NCBI GenBank assembly: GCA_018659505.1
Contig: JABJMI010000929.1
Coordinates: 1 to 5,333, forward strand
Reading direction: 5' to 3'
From: Planctomicrobium sp.
GTDB lineage: Bacteria; Planctomycetota; Planctomycetia; Planctomycetales; Planctomycetaceae
DNA length: 5,333 nt
Made by a program: the position numbers and the translations under genes. Position 1 is the stretch's first letter; the number at the start of each line of letters is the position of its first letter. This document shows positions 1 through 5,224 of this stretch, in pieces. The notes beneath the pieces were generated by a model. The model was not told the DNA's origin. It saw nothing but the letters and a program-made list of their open reading frames with translations, and searched no databases.

Positions 1-417
1 AATGCGTTACGCAAGTTTAACAGGGTAACACTCACAGGGGGTAAAGAAGCCAAAGTGATGGGTTTGCGGGTCCTATCCAACGGGTTTCAGTCTACGCGGT
101 TATTCGATCCGCACAGGTGAGAGAGACAGTTAGTTAGGGGAGGGGCGGTCGAATCGCTGCGGACCATAGCCTCCAAACCACACCACCCTCGAACACTTTT
201 TTATCAACTATTTGACAGGGACACCCCATTTCGATTGAGAGTAAACCACAATGAGCAAAGCACGGATACTTTCAAGCAAAACAGGGGGGGCATCAAAAGT
301 ACTTCTGACGACTCGAGTCCTGCGAGGTGCTTCGATATCCCGGATTTTTTGTGCGACAAGAGTTTTCAATAAACAGGTTGCTGCGTCATATATGCCACCA
401 CAAACCGAGTGATTCAC
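1..417. other. Gene-poor left flank
   Basis: I find no gene I can support here. A frame open from the left edge to a TGA at 118-120 (39 codons) resembles nothing I know. A 53-codon ORF at 251-412 is discussed under findings. The stretch carries several G-runs on the plus strand: 37-41, 137-140, 142-145 and a run of seven at 284-290. A perfect TTGACA hexamer lies at 212-217 but has no good -10 box at 15-19 bp. Short self-complementary pieces around 108-113 and 158-163 (TCCGCA and TGCGGA) do not build a tRNA cloverleaf. Confidence 0.5.
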
Positions 418-603
418 ATGGAAACCAAGCCAGATACAAACATCATCTTTCCAACGCAGTCTGCAACAGCCAACTATTTCGGCATCAATCGACGTACTTT
501 CGCGGATTGGCTGGCACAGGGTTGTCCAGGGAAACCAAAGCGGTACGACCTGCAAGAAATCTGCCGGTGGATCGTTGAGCAACGCCGATACGGTGGCTGG
601 TGA
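418..603 (+). CDS. Small helix-turn-helix DNA-binding protein (Nu1/excisionase-like)
   Basis: This gene encodes 61 residues from the ATG at 418. An in-frame GTG at 409 would add three residues, but the ATG is preferred because a weak purine stretch (CGAGTG, 406-411) sits about 6 nt before it. Residues about 14-34 (SATANYFGINRRTFADWLAQG) read as a winged-helix/HTH, with helix 1 ending in YFGI and the recognition helix starting at RRTFADWL. The following GCPGKPKRYDL (residues 35-45) and the helix QEICRWIVEQRR match the pattern of phage DNA-packaging small subunits (Nu1 type) and related excisionase-like HTH proteins, where G-x-P-G-K-x-x-x-YDL is common. Terminase small subunits are usually well over 100 residues. 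This is either a stand-alone HTH protein or the N-terminal remnant of a longer one. No phage gene is visible beside it. The domain class is well supported; the role is unknown. Confidence 0.6.
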   Translation: METKPDTNIIFPTQSATANYFGINRRTFADWLAQGCPGKPKRYDLQEICRWIVEQRRYGGW

Positions 604-793
604 ATTTGTCAGTCTGAACGGTTCGTAGGTTCTTCCAGCCCGATCTACGACCATCGCGGGTCAATTACTCGCGAAAAACGTGTCGTTAAGAATCTATTTT
701 TTATGCCGTTCCGTTCCTCTATAATTTCCTAGGGGGTAGGGGGGCTTTGTACCACTATCAATGCATTCGCTAAGGATTTACTGCGTGTAAATC

Positions 794-827
794 AGACTGA
801 GAGGAATTCGACTAGAAAAGTCAGTCT
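794..827. repeat. Inverted repeat, 7-bp arms
   Basis: AGACTGA at 794-800 is exactly complementary to TCAGTCT at 821-827, with a 20-nt loop that contains a GAATTC. No T-run follows on either strand, so it is not a clear terminator. Its function is unknown. Confidence 0.35.
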
Positions 828-896
828 TCCACACGTACTACACACTTTGTCGAAAACCGTTGCAATTCAGTGCAATGATGTGATAATTTCGAACGA

Positions 897-920
897 TACA
901 AGAACTCGCAAGGTCTTGTA
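897..920. repeat. Inverted repeat, 7-bp arms, 10-nt loop
   Basis: TACAAGA at 897-903 is exactly complementary to TCTTGTA at 914-920. It lies about 190 bp beyond the dnaA stop and could act as a 3' end structure for the dnaA transcript, but the minus strand continues ATCGTTCG rather than with a T-run. Low certainty. Confidence 0.35.
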
Positions 921-1107
921 AATTACTAGGTTATCGCGTTAGTGATTTTAGCCGACTACAGTAACGACTGCTTCGACTCCTCTCAGCCGCATTTTGTGGT
1001 AGTGATTTCAGAATGATCGTGATTTTCTACCTTGAACACCGGATAGAGACGACCTCTCGATCTTTACGTTAGAGGGTACTCACAATAGAGGCTATTCAGC
1101 GAGCGTT

Positions 1108-2511
1108 TTAGCCTGCTTGGATTCGATCTTTTAGGGTTTCGATCAGGTCTTGGAGTTCCCAGGTCTCCGTAGAGACTCGAATGGTTCCGTTCTCGTTGAG
1201 TTGCTCGGTGATTTTTCTTTCGGCGGACATCACAGTGCTGTGGTTGCGACCGCCGAAGTATTCTCCGATCTCGCTGTAGGGGGTTTCGGTGAGGACTCGC
1301 GTGAGATACATGGCGAGCATTCTTGGCTGCGCGACATTCTGCTTTCTGGTTTTAGATTTGAGTGTTTCTTCTTCAATTCCGAAGAGAGAACAAACAGCGT
1401 CTTCGACATCTGCAATGCGAATGATTCTCATGCAGTCTCGTTCGAGGCGGCTCAGTAATCTTTGAGCGACAGTGACAGTGACAGTCTTCTTGGTCATCTG
1501 TCCCCAGGTTGCGAGAATGTTGACTGCACCTTCGAGTTCGCGTCCATTGTTTTGGAAGCGCGAAGCGATGTACTGCACAGTTGGTTCAGGAAATTTTGCC
1601 TGTTGTCGTGCCGTGTGCCGACGGACGATATCTTCTCTTGTTTCGAGGTCAGGGTTTTCCAGACGACAAACTAGGCCAGCGACAAACCTGCTGACAAGTT
1701 CTTCAGATGTTCTCCCGAGGAGTCGTGGGTGACGATTCGCAGTGACGACGATTTGACGCTGTCCATCTTCGAACTGTTTTAAGGTATGCAGGAATTCGTC
1801 TTGAATCCCTTTCTTTCCATCGAGGAAGTCGACGTCGTCGACCATCAAAACGTCTACGTTACGAAACTTCTGGCGGAAGCTCGGTAAGGTTTTCGCACTG
1901 AGTGCTTGTGTGAAGTAATTCGTAAACTGCTCTGCGGTCAGTAACAGAACTTGCAACTGTGGGTTTTCTTTTCGCAGCCGTAAGCGCATCGCTTCGAGCA
2001 AGTGTGATTTGCCGTTCCCAACATTGGAATGCAGGTAGAGCGGAGTGACGGTGCCGGGTTCGTTGACGACTTGATGGACGGCTGCCATCGCCAGTTCGTT
2101 AGACGGACCAATTGCAAACTCAGAGAGAGAACGTGCCCGCTTACCGAATATTCGCTTCTTGGCAGCGACAGGTTCAGAAGTCGTTCGTGACACACTTGCC
2201 ATTGGCCGCGTTTTGTATTCGCTGCCAGTAGGAATCTCGGAGAGGAAAACTTCCTGACCGACTTCGTAGGAGATTTTCGCAGCCGGTCCCACGACGCTGG
2301 CGACGATACTCTGGAAGTCTTGTCCGAATTGTTGTTGTATCCATTTGACGAGATACGGTCCCTGCACGTGAACCGTTAAGTCTGCGTCATGAAGTTCCAG
2401 TACTGTGGTTCCACCAAACCAATTTTGATATCTCCGTTGACCTAAAGATTCTTGCAACAGTTGCTGAATCGTTTTTATTTGTAAGTTCACCGAATTTGAT
2501 TCGGGCAGCAT
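1108..2511 (-). CDS. dnaA: Chromosomal replication initiator protein DnaA
   Basis: This gene encodes DnaA, the cytoplasmic AAA+ ATPase that binds origin DnaA boxes and opens the duplex. The protein has 467 residues, the normal family length, and all four domains are present. Domain I spans about 10-85 (IKTIQQLLQESL...YQNWF). A short linker spans about 95-125. The AAA+ domain III spans about 127-355: P-loop around 162-170 (SNVGNGKSH), Walker B around 221-230 (VLMVDDVDFL), arginine-finger motif SRF with R275, and sensor 2 R324 in GRELEGAVN. Domain IV ends the protein, with a basic loop at 387-397 (KTRKQNVAQPR) and the signature GGRNHSTV at 420-427. Two oddities are Ser162 where the P-loop normally starts with Gly, and Asn423 where most DnaA proteins have Asp. 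The start is set by AAGAAGGG seven bases upstream. No dnaN, recF or gyrB adjoins it, so it is an isolated unit, as often in Planctomycetes. Identity is certain. Confidence 0.97.
   Translation of the reverse strand: MLPESNSVNLQIKTIQQLLQESLGQRRYQNWFGGTTVLELHDADLTVHVQGPYLVKWIQQQFGQDFQSIVASVVGPAAKISYEVGQEVFLSEIPTGSEYKTRPMASVSRTTSEPVAAKKRIFGKRARSLSEFAIGPSNELAMAAVHQVVNEPGTVTPLYLHSNVGNGKSHLLEAMRLRLRKENPQLQVLLLTAEQFTNYFTQALSAKTLPSFRQKFRNVDVLMVDDVDFLDGKKGIQDEFLHTLKQFEDGQRQIVVTANRHPRLLGRTSEELVSRFVAGLVCRLENPDLETREDIVRRHTARQQAKFPEPTVQYIASRFQNNGRELEGAVNILATWGQMTKKTVTVTVAQRLLSRLERDCMRIIRIADVEDAVCSLFGIEEETLKSKTRKQNVAQPRMLAMYLTRVLTETPYSEIGEYFGGRNHSTVMSAERKITEQLNENGTIRVSTETWELQDLIETLKDRIQAG
1468..1485. repeat. 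Hexanucleotide microsatellite (GACAGT)x3 inside dnaA
   Basis: Three exact tandem copies of GACAGT lie in the plus-strand sequence. On the coding (minus) strand they encode Thr-Val-Thr-Val-Thr-Val, residues 343-348, just before the last helix of domain III. Other DnaA proteins have an ITVELAEE-like segment here, so the amino acids fit the fold and the repeat may be coincidental codon choice. Confidence 0.85.
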
Positions 2512-2518
2512 CTTGCGA

Positions 2519-2526
2519 CCCTTCTT
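2519..2526 (-). promoter_or_regulatory. Ribosome binding site of dnaA
   Basis: On the minus strand AAGAAGGG is followed by a 7-nt spacer and then the ATG at 2511. This is a good Shine-Dalgarno sequence at ideal spacing and it fixes the dnaA start. Confidence 0.7.
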
Positions 2527-2601
2527 AGCGCGTACCTTTCACGATCGAAATTCCGAGACGGGAATACCACACAGTCAAGATGGTCAACAATCCGTTGCGA
2601 C

Positions 2602-2628
2602 TTCGCGAGGAAGCGCGGGGAACGCGAA
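2602..2628. repeat. GC-rich inverted repeat in the dnaA leader
   Basis: TTCGCG (2602-2607) is complementary to CGCGAA (2623-2628), with another GCGCGGGG between them. It is the only strongly GC-rich patch in an otherwise AT-leaning upstream region, and it lies between the candidate dnaA promoter and the start codon. It could form an RNA hairpin in the 5' leader or be a protein-binding site. Function is not known. Confidence 0.35.
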
Positions 2629-2642
2629 AGCTATTAGATAGG

Positions 2643-2671
2643 CACATAAAAAGTGACAAAGAACCAGTCAA
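2643..2671 (-). promoter_or_regulatory. Candidate sigma70-type promoter for dnaA
   Basis: On the minus strand TTGACT (plus-strand 2666-2671) matches the -35 consensus at five of six positions. A 17-bp spacer follows, then TATGTG (2643-2648), a weak -10. An alternative TTGTCA lies about 12 bp downstream, with TAATAG 17 bp after it. A transcript from here would have a leader of about 120 nt. The -35 is good and the -10 is poor, so this is a candidate only. Confidence 0.3.
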
Positions 2672-2930
2672 TCGTGACTCGGTTCATGAATGGGGAAATC
2701 TACTCAACACCTCGATACTACAAACCATTTTGCATTCGTCAATTGTAAATTGTACATGAAGTTTCAGGATTTTTCATGCGAAGTTCGTGAGTCCCTTTGA
2801 AATCACGAATTGCGTCAATTTACTATTTTCTACTTGCTTTGGCACGTGTTGAAAAGATGTCGATGATATCGGTTTTACGGTGGTGAGATATGATGTCCAG
2901 CCTCGATAAAGGATTCAAGCATTAAAGGGA
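2672..2930. other. Intergenic region upstream of dnaA, no gene seen
   Basis: This AT-leaning stretch has no credible ORF. It holds a tandem AATTGTA pair (2741-2754) and one larger inverted repeat (2778-2815). I searched by eye for TTATNCACA-type DnaA boxes on both strands and found none. This does not support a conventional oriC here, although planctomycete origins may use divergent boxes. Confidence 0.45.
2778..2815. repeat. Inverted repeat upstream of dnaA
   Basis: The arms pair over 13 positions. The inner seven (TTCGTGA 2784-2790 with TCACGAA 2803-2809) are perfect. The outer six comprise three Watson-Crick pairs, two G-T wobbles and one mismatch. The loop is 12 nt. No T-run follows directly on either strand. 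The symmetric TTCGTGA/TCACGAA could be an operator-like site or a small RNA hairpin. Confidence 0.4.
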
Positions 2931-2986
2931 GTGTGGCTCACCGCTAGTCTGTCTGATCGATGTCTCAATGTAATCCCTTATTCTAA

Positions 2987-3042
2987 CCTTCTCCCCACTG
3001 CCAAGCTGCTGGCGAGAATGAATATCGAATGTCGGGAGAGGG
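2987..3042. repeat. Decayed dispersed repeat of the CTCTCCC/GGGAGAGG type
   Basis: CCTTCTCCC (2987-2995) and GGGAGAGGG (3034-3042) pair at eight of nine positions around a 38-nt spacer. The flanking context, TTCTAAC before the first arm and GACA after the second, matches the general look of a widely scattered intergenic palindrome (CCTAACCCTCTCCC...GGGAGAGGGGA) that I know from many bacterial genomes. The family assignment is from memory and needs a genome-wide search. Confidence 0.35.
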
Positions 3043-3140
3043 GACATGCTGAGCCGTTTGTCGGCGATCGACAAGACGAGCTTCGCTTGGCACACTCAGA
3101 TTCAACAGTTGTTTACCCCACATCACTCAAGATGTTGATC

Positions 3141-3205
3141 TCACGCAAAGCAGCTGAGAACGCAGAATTTTTACTTTCTCCTGCAATCCCAGCGGCTCTG
3201 CGTGA
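3141..3205. repeat. Dispersed intergenic palindromic repeat (TCACGCAAAGC type)
   Basis: Two 25-nt arms (3141-3165 and 3181-3205) are inverted copies that match at 20 of 25 positions around a 15-nt AT-rich spacer. The arms start TCACGCAAAGCAGCTGAG and, on the other strand, TCACGCAGAGCCGCTGGG. This is the core of a palindrome widely scattered in intergenic DNA of Planctomycetes and other bacteria. Read as protein it gives spurious hypotheticals of the form SRKAAENAE. A plus-strand ORF of 139 codons across it (2931-3350) is therefore an artefact of the repeat rather than a gene. The inverted symmetry is directly visible; the family membership is from general knowledge. Confidence 0.6.
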
Positions 3206-3318
3206 TCTTTTTGGGAAGACTTCAAATGCTATCAATGCTGTAATAATTTCAGAGAGTAAGAACAGTGACAGGCGATCACGATCCTTCTCCTTGAAGCTTG
3301 TCCCTAGACACTTGACCA

Positions 3319-3337
3319 GCGGTCTAATCAAGACCGC
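3319..3337. repeat. Perfect 7-bp hairpin with 5-nt loop
   Basis: GCGGTCT (3319-3325) pairs exactly with AGACCGC (3331-3337) around AATCA. The stem is GC-rich and compact, but CGACAGGAC follows rather than a T-run, so it is not a standard terminator. It may belong to the same decayed repeat block as 3141-3205. Confidence 0.45.
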
Positions 3338-3376
3338 GACAGGACTTTAGAGCATTTCGGAATTCAGGATAGTTTT

Positions 3377-3406
3377 TTGAAAACTGGTCTTTACTCGTTT
3401 TAAGAT
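3377..3406 (+). promoter_or_regulatory. Candidate sigma70-type promoter for the OmpH-like gene
   Basis: TTGAAA (3377-3382) and TAAGAT (3401-3406) are separated by 18 bp, each close to the consensus. Transcription would start near 3413 and give a leader of roughly 135 nt that includes the two hairpins listed next. Confidence 0.35.
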
Positions 3407-3434
3407 ATTCGCGTAGCCTGCCGTTCCGTTGATT

Positions 3435-3508
3435 CGGGACTCACAAAGGTTATTGAGCCCGTACATGAAATCGAAAATTTGACTCGACACAGGGATTGGT
3501 TCGAGTCA
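3435..3508 (+). promoter_or_regulatory. Structured 5' leader with two hairpins
   Basis: The first stem pairs CGGG-CTC (3435-3442, with one bulged A at 3439) to GAG-CCCG (3455-3461) around a 12-nt loop. The second pairs TGACTCG (3480-3486) exactly to CGAGTCA (3502-3508) around a 15-nt loop. Both lie between the candidate promoter and the ribosome binding site of the OmpH-like gene. They could form a folded leader RNA, or the second could be an operator. I do not recognise a known riboswitch. Confidence 0.35.
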
Positions 3509-3538
3509 CCCCCTACACCCCTCACTATACATTTGTGG

Positions 3539-3544
3539 AAGGAG
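3539..3544 (+). promoter_or_regulatory. Ribosome binding site of the OmpH-like gene
   Basis: AAGGAG followed by a 6-nt spacer precedes the ATG at 3551. This strong site decides the start. The frame is open farther upstream to 3479, but no upstream start has such a signal, and only the 3551 start places the hydrophobic segment at the N-terminus. Confidence 0.8.
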
Positions 3545-3550
3545 TCCCTC

Positions 3551-4195
3551 ATGAATCGATCTGCATTAACCACTGTGGTCGCTGTCGTAGCCGCTTTTAG
3601 CTCAGGGCTGGCTTGGTCCTACTTTACTTCAAACAACGCTGGTGGTGTTGCAATCGTCGATTTGGACGAAGTTGCACGTCGCGTTGGTCGTGACAAAGAA
3701 ATGGTCACCTCTATTCAAAATCAAGCAGGTGCTTTAACTCAAAGATTGACAGCTGCTCAAAACAGCGCTGTTGCACAGTTGAACAAAGTCAAAGCTGGTT
3801 ACAGCGAAGACGAAAAAATCACCAACGAAGAAGCTCAACAGTTTGTTCGCTTACAGAAAAGTGCTCAAGTACAGTTAACCCAACTGCAACAACAGGCACG
3901 CGTTAACATCAACAACCATCGTCAGCAATTGGTCAGCCAGTTCCGTAAGGATGCTCAGCCGATCGCTGCCAAAATTGCAAAAGACAAAGGCTTTGATAGC
4001 GTTGTCACTCGCAACGACACGGTTGTCTTCTCTTACGATAACACTGTTGATATCACAGAAGATGTGATCAAGCAGATGAGTGCCGAAATGCCTGCTCGTC
4101 CAGCAACCAGCAAATCAGCTGTCAAACCTGCAACTGCAACAAAACCAGCTCCAGCCAAAACAGCTGCTGCTCCGAAACCATCTACAACTAACTAA
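3551..4195 (+). CDS. OmpH/Skp-family periplasmic chaperone-like protein
   Basis: The product has 214 residues. Skp/OmpH proteins are periplasmic holdase chaperones for outer-membrane proteins, with a small beta body and long coiled-coil arms. Here an N-terminal hydrophobic segment (about 5-25, MNRS then ALTTVVAVVAAFSSGLAWSY) is a signal peptide or signal anchor; no clear A-x-A cleavage site is visible. GGVAIVDLDEVARRVGRD (31-48) is the typical first strand of the family. Residues about 50-140 are Gln/Ala/Lys-rich helix, the expected coiled-coil arms. Residues 146-176 (KGFDSVVTRNDTVVFSYDN...DITEDVIKQM) match the family's C-terminal body, where DIT-x-x-VI is characteristic. The last 35 residues are a Lys/Pro/Ala/Thr tail not found in the E. 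coli protein. The gene stands alone, without the bamA, lpxD or fabZ neighbours usual in Proteobacteria. The bidirectional terminator follows at once. The family is clear; the actual clients are unknown. Confidence 0.85.
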   Translation: MNRSALTTVVAVVAAFSSGLAWSYFTSNNAGGVAIVDLDEVARRVGRDKEMVTSIQNQAGALTQRLTAAQNSAVAQLNKVKAGYSEDEKITNEEAQQFVRLQKSAQVQLTQLQQQARVNINNHRQQLVSQFRKDAQPIAAKIAKDKGFDSVVTRNDTVVFSYDNTVDITEDVIKQMSAEMPARPATSKSAVKPATATKPAPAKTAAAPKPSTTN

Positions 4196-4227
4196 TCGAT
4201 TCTTCGCGAATTGATTGTTTGACACAA

Positions 4228-4264
4228 AAAACTCTTGCTGATCAGATTGATCAGCAAGAGTTTT
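4228..4264. terminator. Perfect bidirectional intrinsic terminator
   Basis: A 17-bp perfect stem (4228-4244 with 4248-4264) closes on a GAT triplet loop. The core CTCTTGCTGATCA is flanked by A-tracts on the left and T-tracts on the right. On the plus strand the stem ends in TTTT-C-TTT, and on the minus strand it ends in six T. It sits 32 nt after the OmpH-like stop and 31 nt before the stop of the convergent gene, so it serves both. Confidence 0.93.
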
Positions 4265-4295
4265 CTTTGTATCTATTGAATTCAACGTTGGCAGA

Positions 4296-4718
4296 TTAAT
4301 CTTCCCAGATGTTGACGAATTTTTTCTCAGCCACAATGGCAAGTCGCCCTGGTAGAAACTCATCTGGAGTTTCTCCTAAAACTCGCAGCCAGACACTCTC
4401 TCCGTGGTAGATTCCAGAAACGGACAAGTGGGGACCGAGATCGTCATCTTCGTCAATGATGTGTGCTTGCCAGGTAATAGATTCGACTTCATCCAATAGC
4501 GTCATCAGTTCTACGACATCAACAATGTACCTGGAATTGATACGCTTTCCGTCGTTGGGACCACCAACAACTTCAGTTGAAGAGACAAAGAGCGAAACTT
4601 CGTGTGTTTCTCCCTCAGAGAAATAATGACATCCAATAGGCGCATCTTCGTCAAACAGCCGTAGGGTGCGGCAGGCATGATCAACGAATTCAGGGATCCA
4701 TTCGGGTTGGGAAGGCAT
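4296..4718 (-). CDS. Conserved-looking acidic hypothetical protein
   Basis: This gene encodes 140 residues and I do not recognise the family. The protein is acidic and soluble, with no signal peptide or membrane span. It starts PEWIPEFVDHACRTL, an amphipathic helix. Alternating strand-like and acidic segments follow (HEVSLFVSSTEVVGG; SRYIVDVVELMTLLDEV; ITWQAHIIDEDDDLGPHLSV). It ends with DEFLPGRLAIVAEKKFVNIWED. Cys16 and Cys30 are the only cysteines and do not form a metal motif. Coding is supported by the long uninterrupted frame with sensible residue mix, a terminator just after the stop and a TATAAT box upstream. The ATG has no Shine-Dalgarno, only GGACAC about 10-15 nt upstream. That is not rare in Planctomycetes. 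It is convergent with the OmpH-like gene and has no partner, so context gives no role. Confidence 0.75.
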   Translation of the reverse strand: MPSQPEWIPEFVDHACRTLRLFDEDAPIGCHYFSEGETHEVSLFVSSTEVVGGPNDGKRINSRYIVDVVELMTLLDEVESITWQAHIIDEDDDLGPHLSVSGIYHGESVWLRVLGETPDEFLPGRLAIVAEKKFVNIWED

Positions 4719-4754
4719 GGTAAAATGTGTCCGATAGTTGGCTGGCCTAGCCCA

Positions 4755-4783
4755 ATTATAGGTGGACCGCAGGATTAGTAAGT
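4755..4783 (-). promoter_or_regulatory. Candidate -10 box of the 140-aa gene
   Basis: A perfect TATAAT on the minus strand (plus-strand 4755-4760) lies 36 nt before the start codon. The hexamer 17 bp farther up is ACTTAC, a poor -35, so the promoter may be activator-dependent or this may be a chance match. Confidence 0.4.
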
Positions 4784-5120
4784 CGTGAACTGAAATGACA
4801 TATTTTGATTCATTCAGAAGTTATTCACGTAGATAGTTGAGAATAGAGCAGACGCTATACCAGACTAGCCAAGTTGGGTGAATTCATTCGGAAATCGATT
4901 AGGTAAACAAATAATATGTACATTATGAGTGAGATATTACTTTTAATAATTCTTAGTAGACTCACTTAATATGCAACATTGCCATTTTCTTTGCACAAAT
5001 TGTTAAGGAGTGGTGTAAAGAAAATTGAACTCTATAGTTTTGCGTGGGTCGCCTTTGAGACACTGGTCGATTTGTTATGAAGGTTTAAGCAGCCCATCGT
5101 GGAAGAAGGAAACTTTTGGG
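4784..5120. other. Intergenic region, AT-rich, no gene seen
   Basis: No credible gene is present. The part around 4900-4970 is strongly AT-rich and includes an ATGTACAT palindrome (4916-4923) and the inverted pair AGTGAG/CTCACT (4928-4933 and 4961-4966). A hydrophobic mini-ORF there (4916-4969) has no ribosome binding site. The right part, from about 5019, is open in the same frame as the orfA remnant that follows and probably contains that element's left end, but I cannot place the end by eye. Confidence 0.45.
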
Positions 5121-5216
5121 TTGAGTACGAAAAGACAAAAGCGTCATACGCCTGAGTAGTTTATCAAGAAGCTCAGGGATGAGGATGCGATGCTGCAAAC
5201 TTTGGATGTGACTGAC
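5121..5216 (+). pseudogene. Degraded 5' fragment of an IS3-type transposase orfA
   Basis: Read from a TTG at 5121 the frame gives LSTKRQKRHTPE, then TAG (5157-5159), then FIKKLRDEDAML-QTLDVTD. IS3-family orfA proteins of the KRRHTPEQIIKKLR-x-A-DAML...LQ-x-L-x-V-(S/T) type match closely. The amber codon stands where that family has Gln (CAG to TAG is one change), and the start may be a mutated ATG. Between DAML and QTL about ten residues usually found are missing, without loss of frame. OrfA is the helix-turn-helix half that pairs with the DDE OrfB through frameshifting. Here only the first third of orfA remains, and the match ends at 5216 where another element seems to begin. A GAAGAAGGA (5102-5110) ten bases before the TTG is the likely old ribosome binding site. 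It is non-functional. Confidence 0.72.
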
Positions 5217-5224
5217 TGAAGTTC

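Larger units (their letters stand above)
604..1107. other. Intergenic region downstream of dnaA, no gene seen
   Basis: About 500 bases separate the small HTH gene from the end of dnaA, which points toward it. I see no frame with recognisable protein similarity on either strand. Contents are two small inverted repeats (listed separately), a G-rich stretch at 732-744 (GGGGG-TA-GGGGGG), and a TATAAT at 720-725 preceded by a T-run but no -35 hexamer and followed by no gene. No convincing intrinsic terminator for dnaA is visible: the only stem near its end (CCTCT 1053-1057 with AGAGG 1071-1075) is 5 bp and has no T-tract on the minus strand. Confidence 0.5.

Noticed and set aside
1..120. Open frame from the left edge, possible C-terminus of a gene
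   Set aside because: 39 codons without a stop is not significant, and the residues match nothing I know.
108..165. Possible tRNA or tmRNA 3' end (GGTCGAATC...GGACCA)
   Set aside because: The T-arm does not pair properly and no anticodon or D arm can be drawn between the matching acceptor-like pieces.
208..654. 148-codon minus-strand ORF
   Set aside because: It lies antisense to the HTH gene, has a random-looking Cys/Arg-rich composition and no family similarity. The plus-strand HTH motif is far more convincing.
704..715. 12-nt word TGCCGTTCCGTT repeated at 3419-3430
   Set aside because: About one such 12-mer repeat is expected by chance in a window of this size, and the flanks differ.
2931..3350. 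139-codon plus-strand ORF
   Set aside because: It runs through two dispersed inverted repeats, and its SRKAAENAE stretch is the well-known false translation of such a palindrome. It has no ribosome binding site and no domain.
4821..4829. TTATTCACG as a DnaA box
   Set aside because: It is a single near match with no cluster around it, over 2 kb from dnaA.
4916..4969. 17-residue hydrophobic mini-ORF (MYIMSEILLLIILSRLT), toxin-like in look
   Set aside because: There is no ribosome binding site, no antisense RNA promoter I can recognise, and the AT-rich DNA easily yields Leu/Ile codons.
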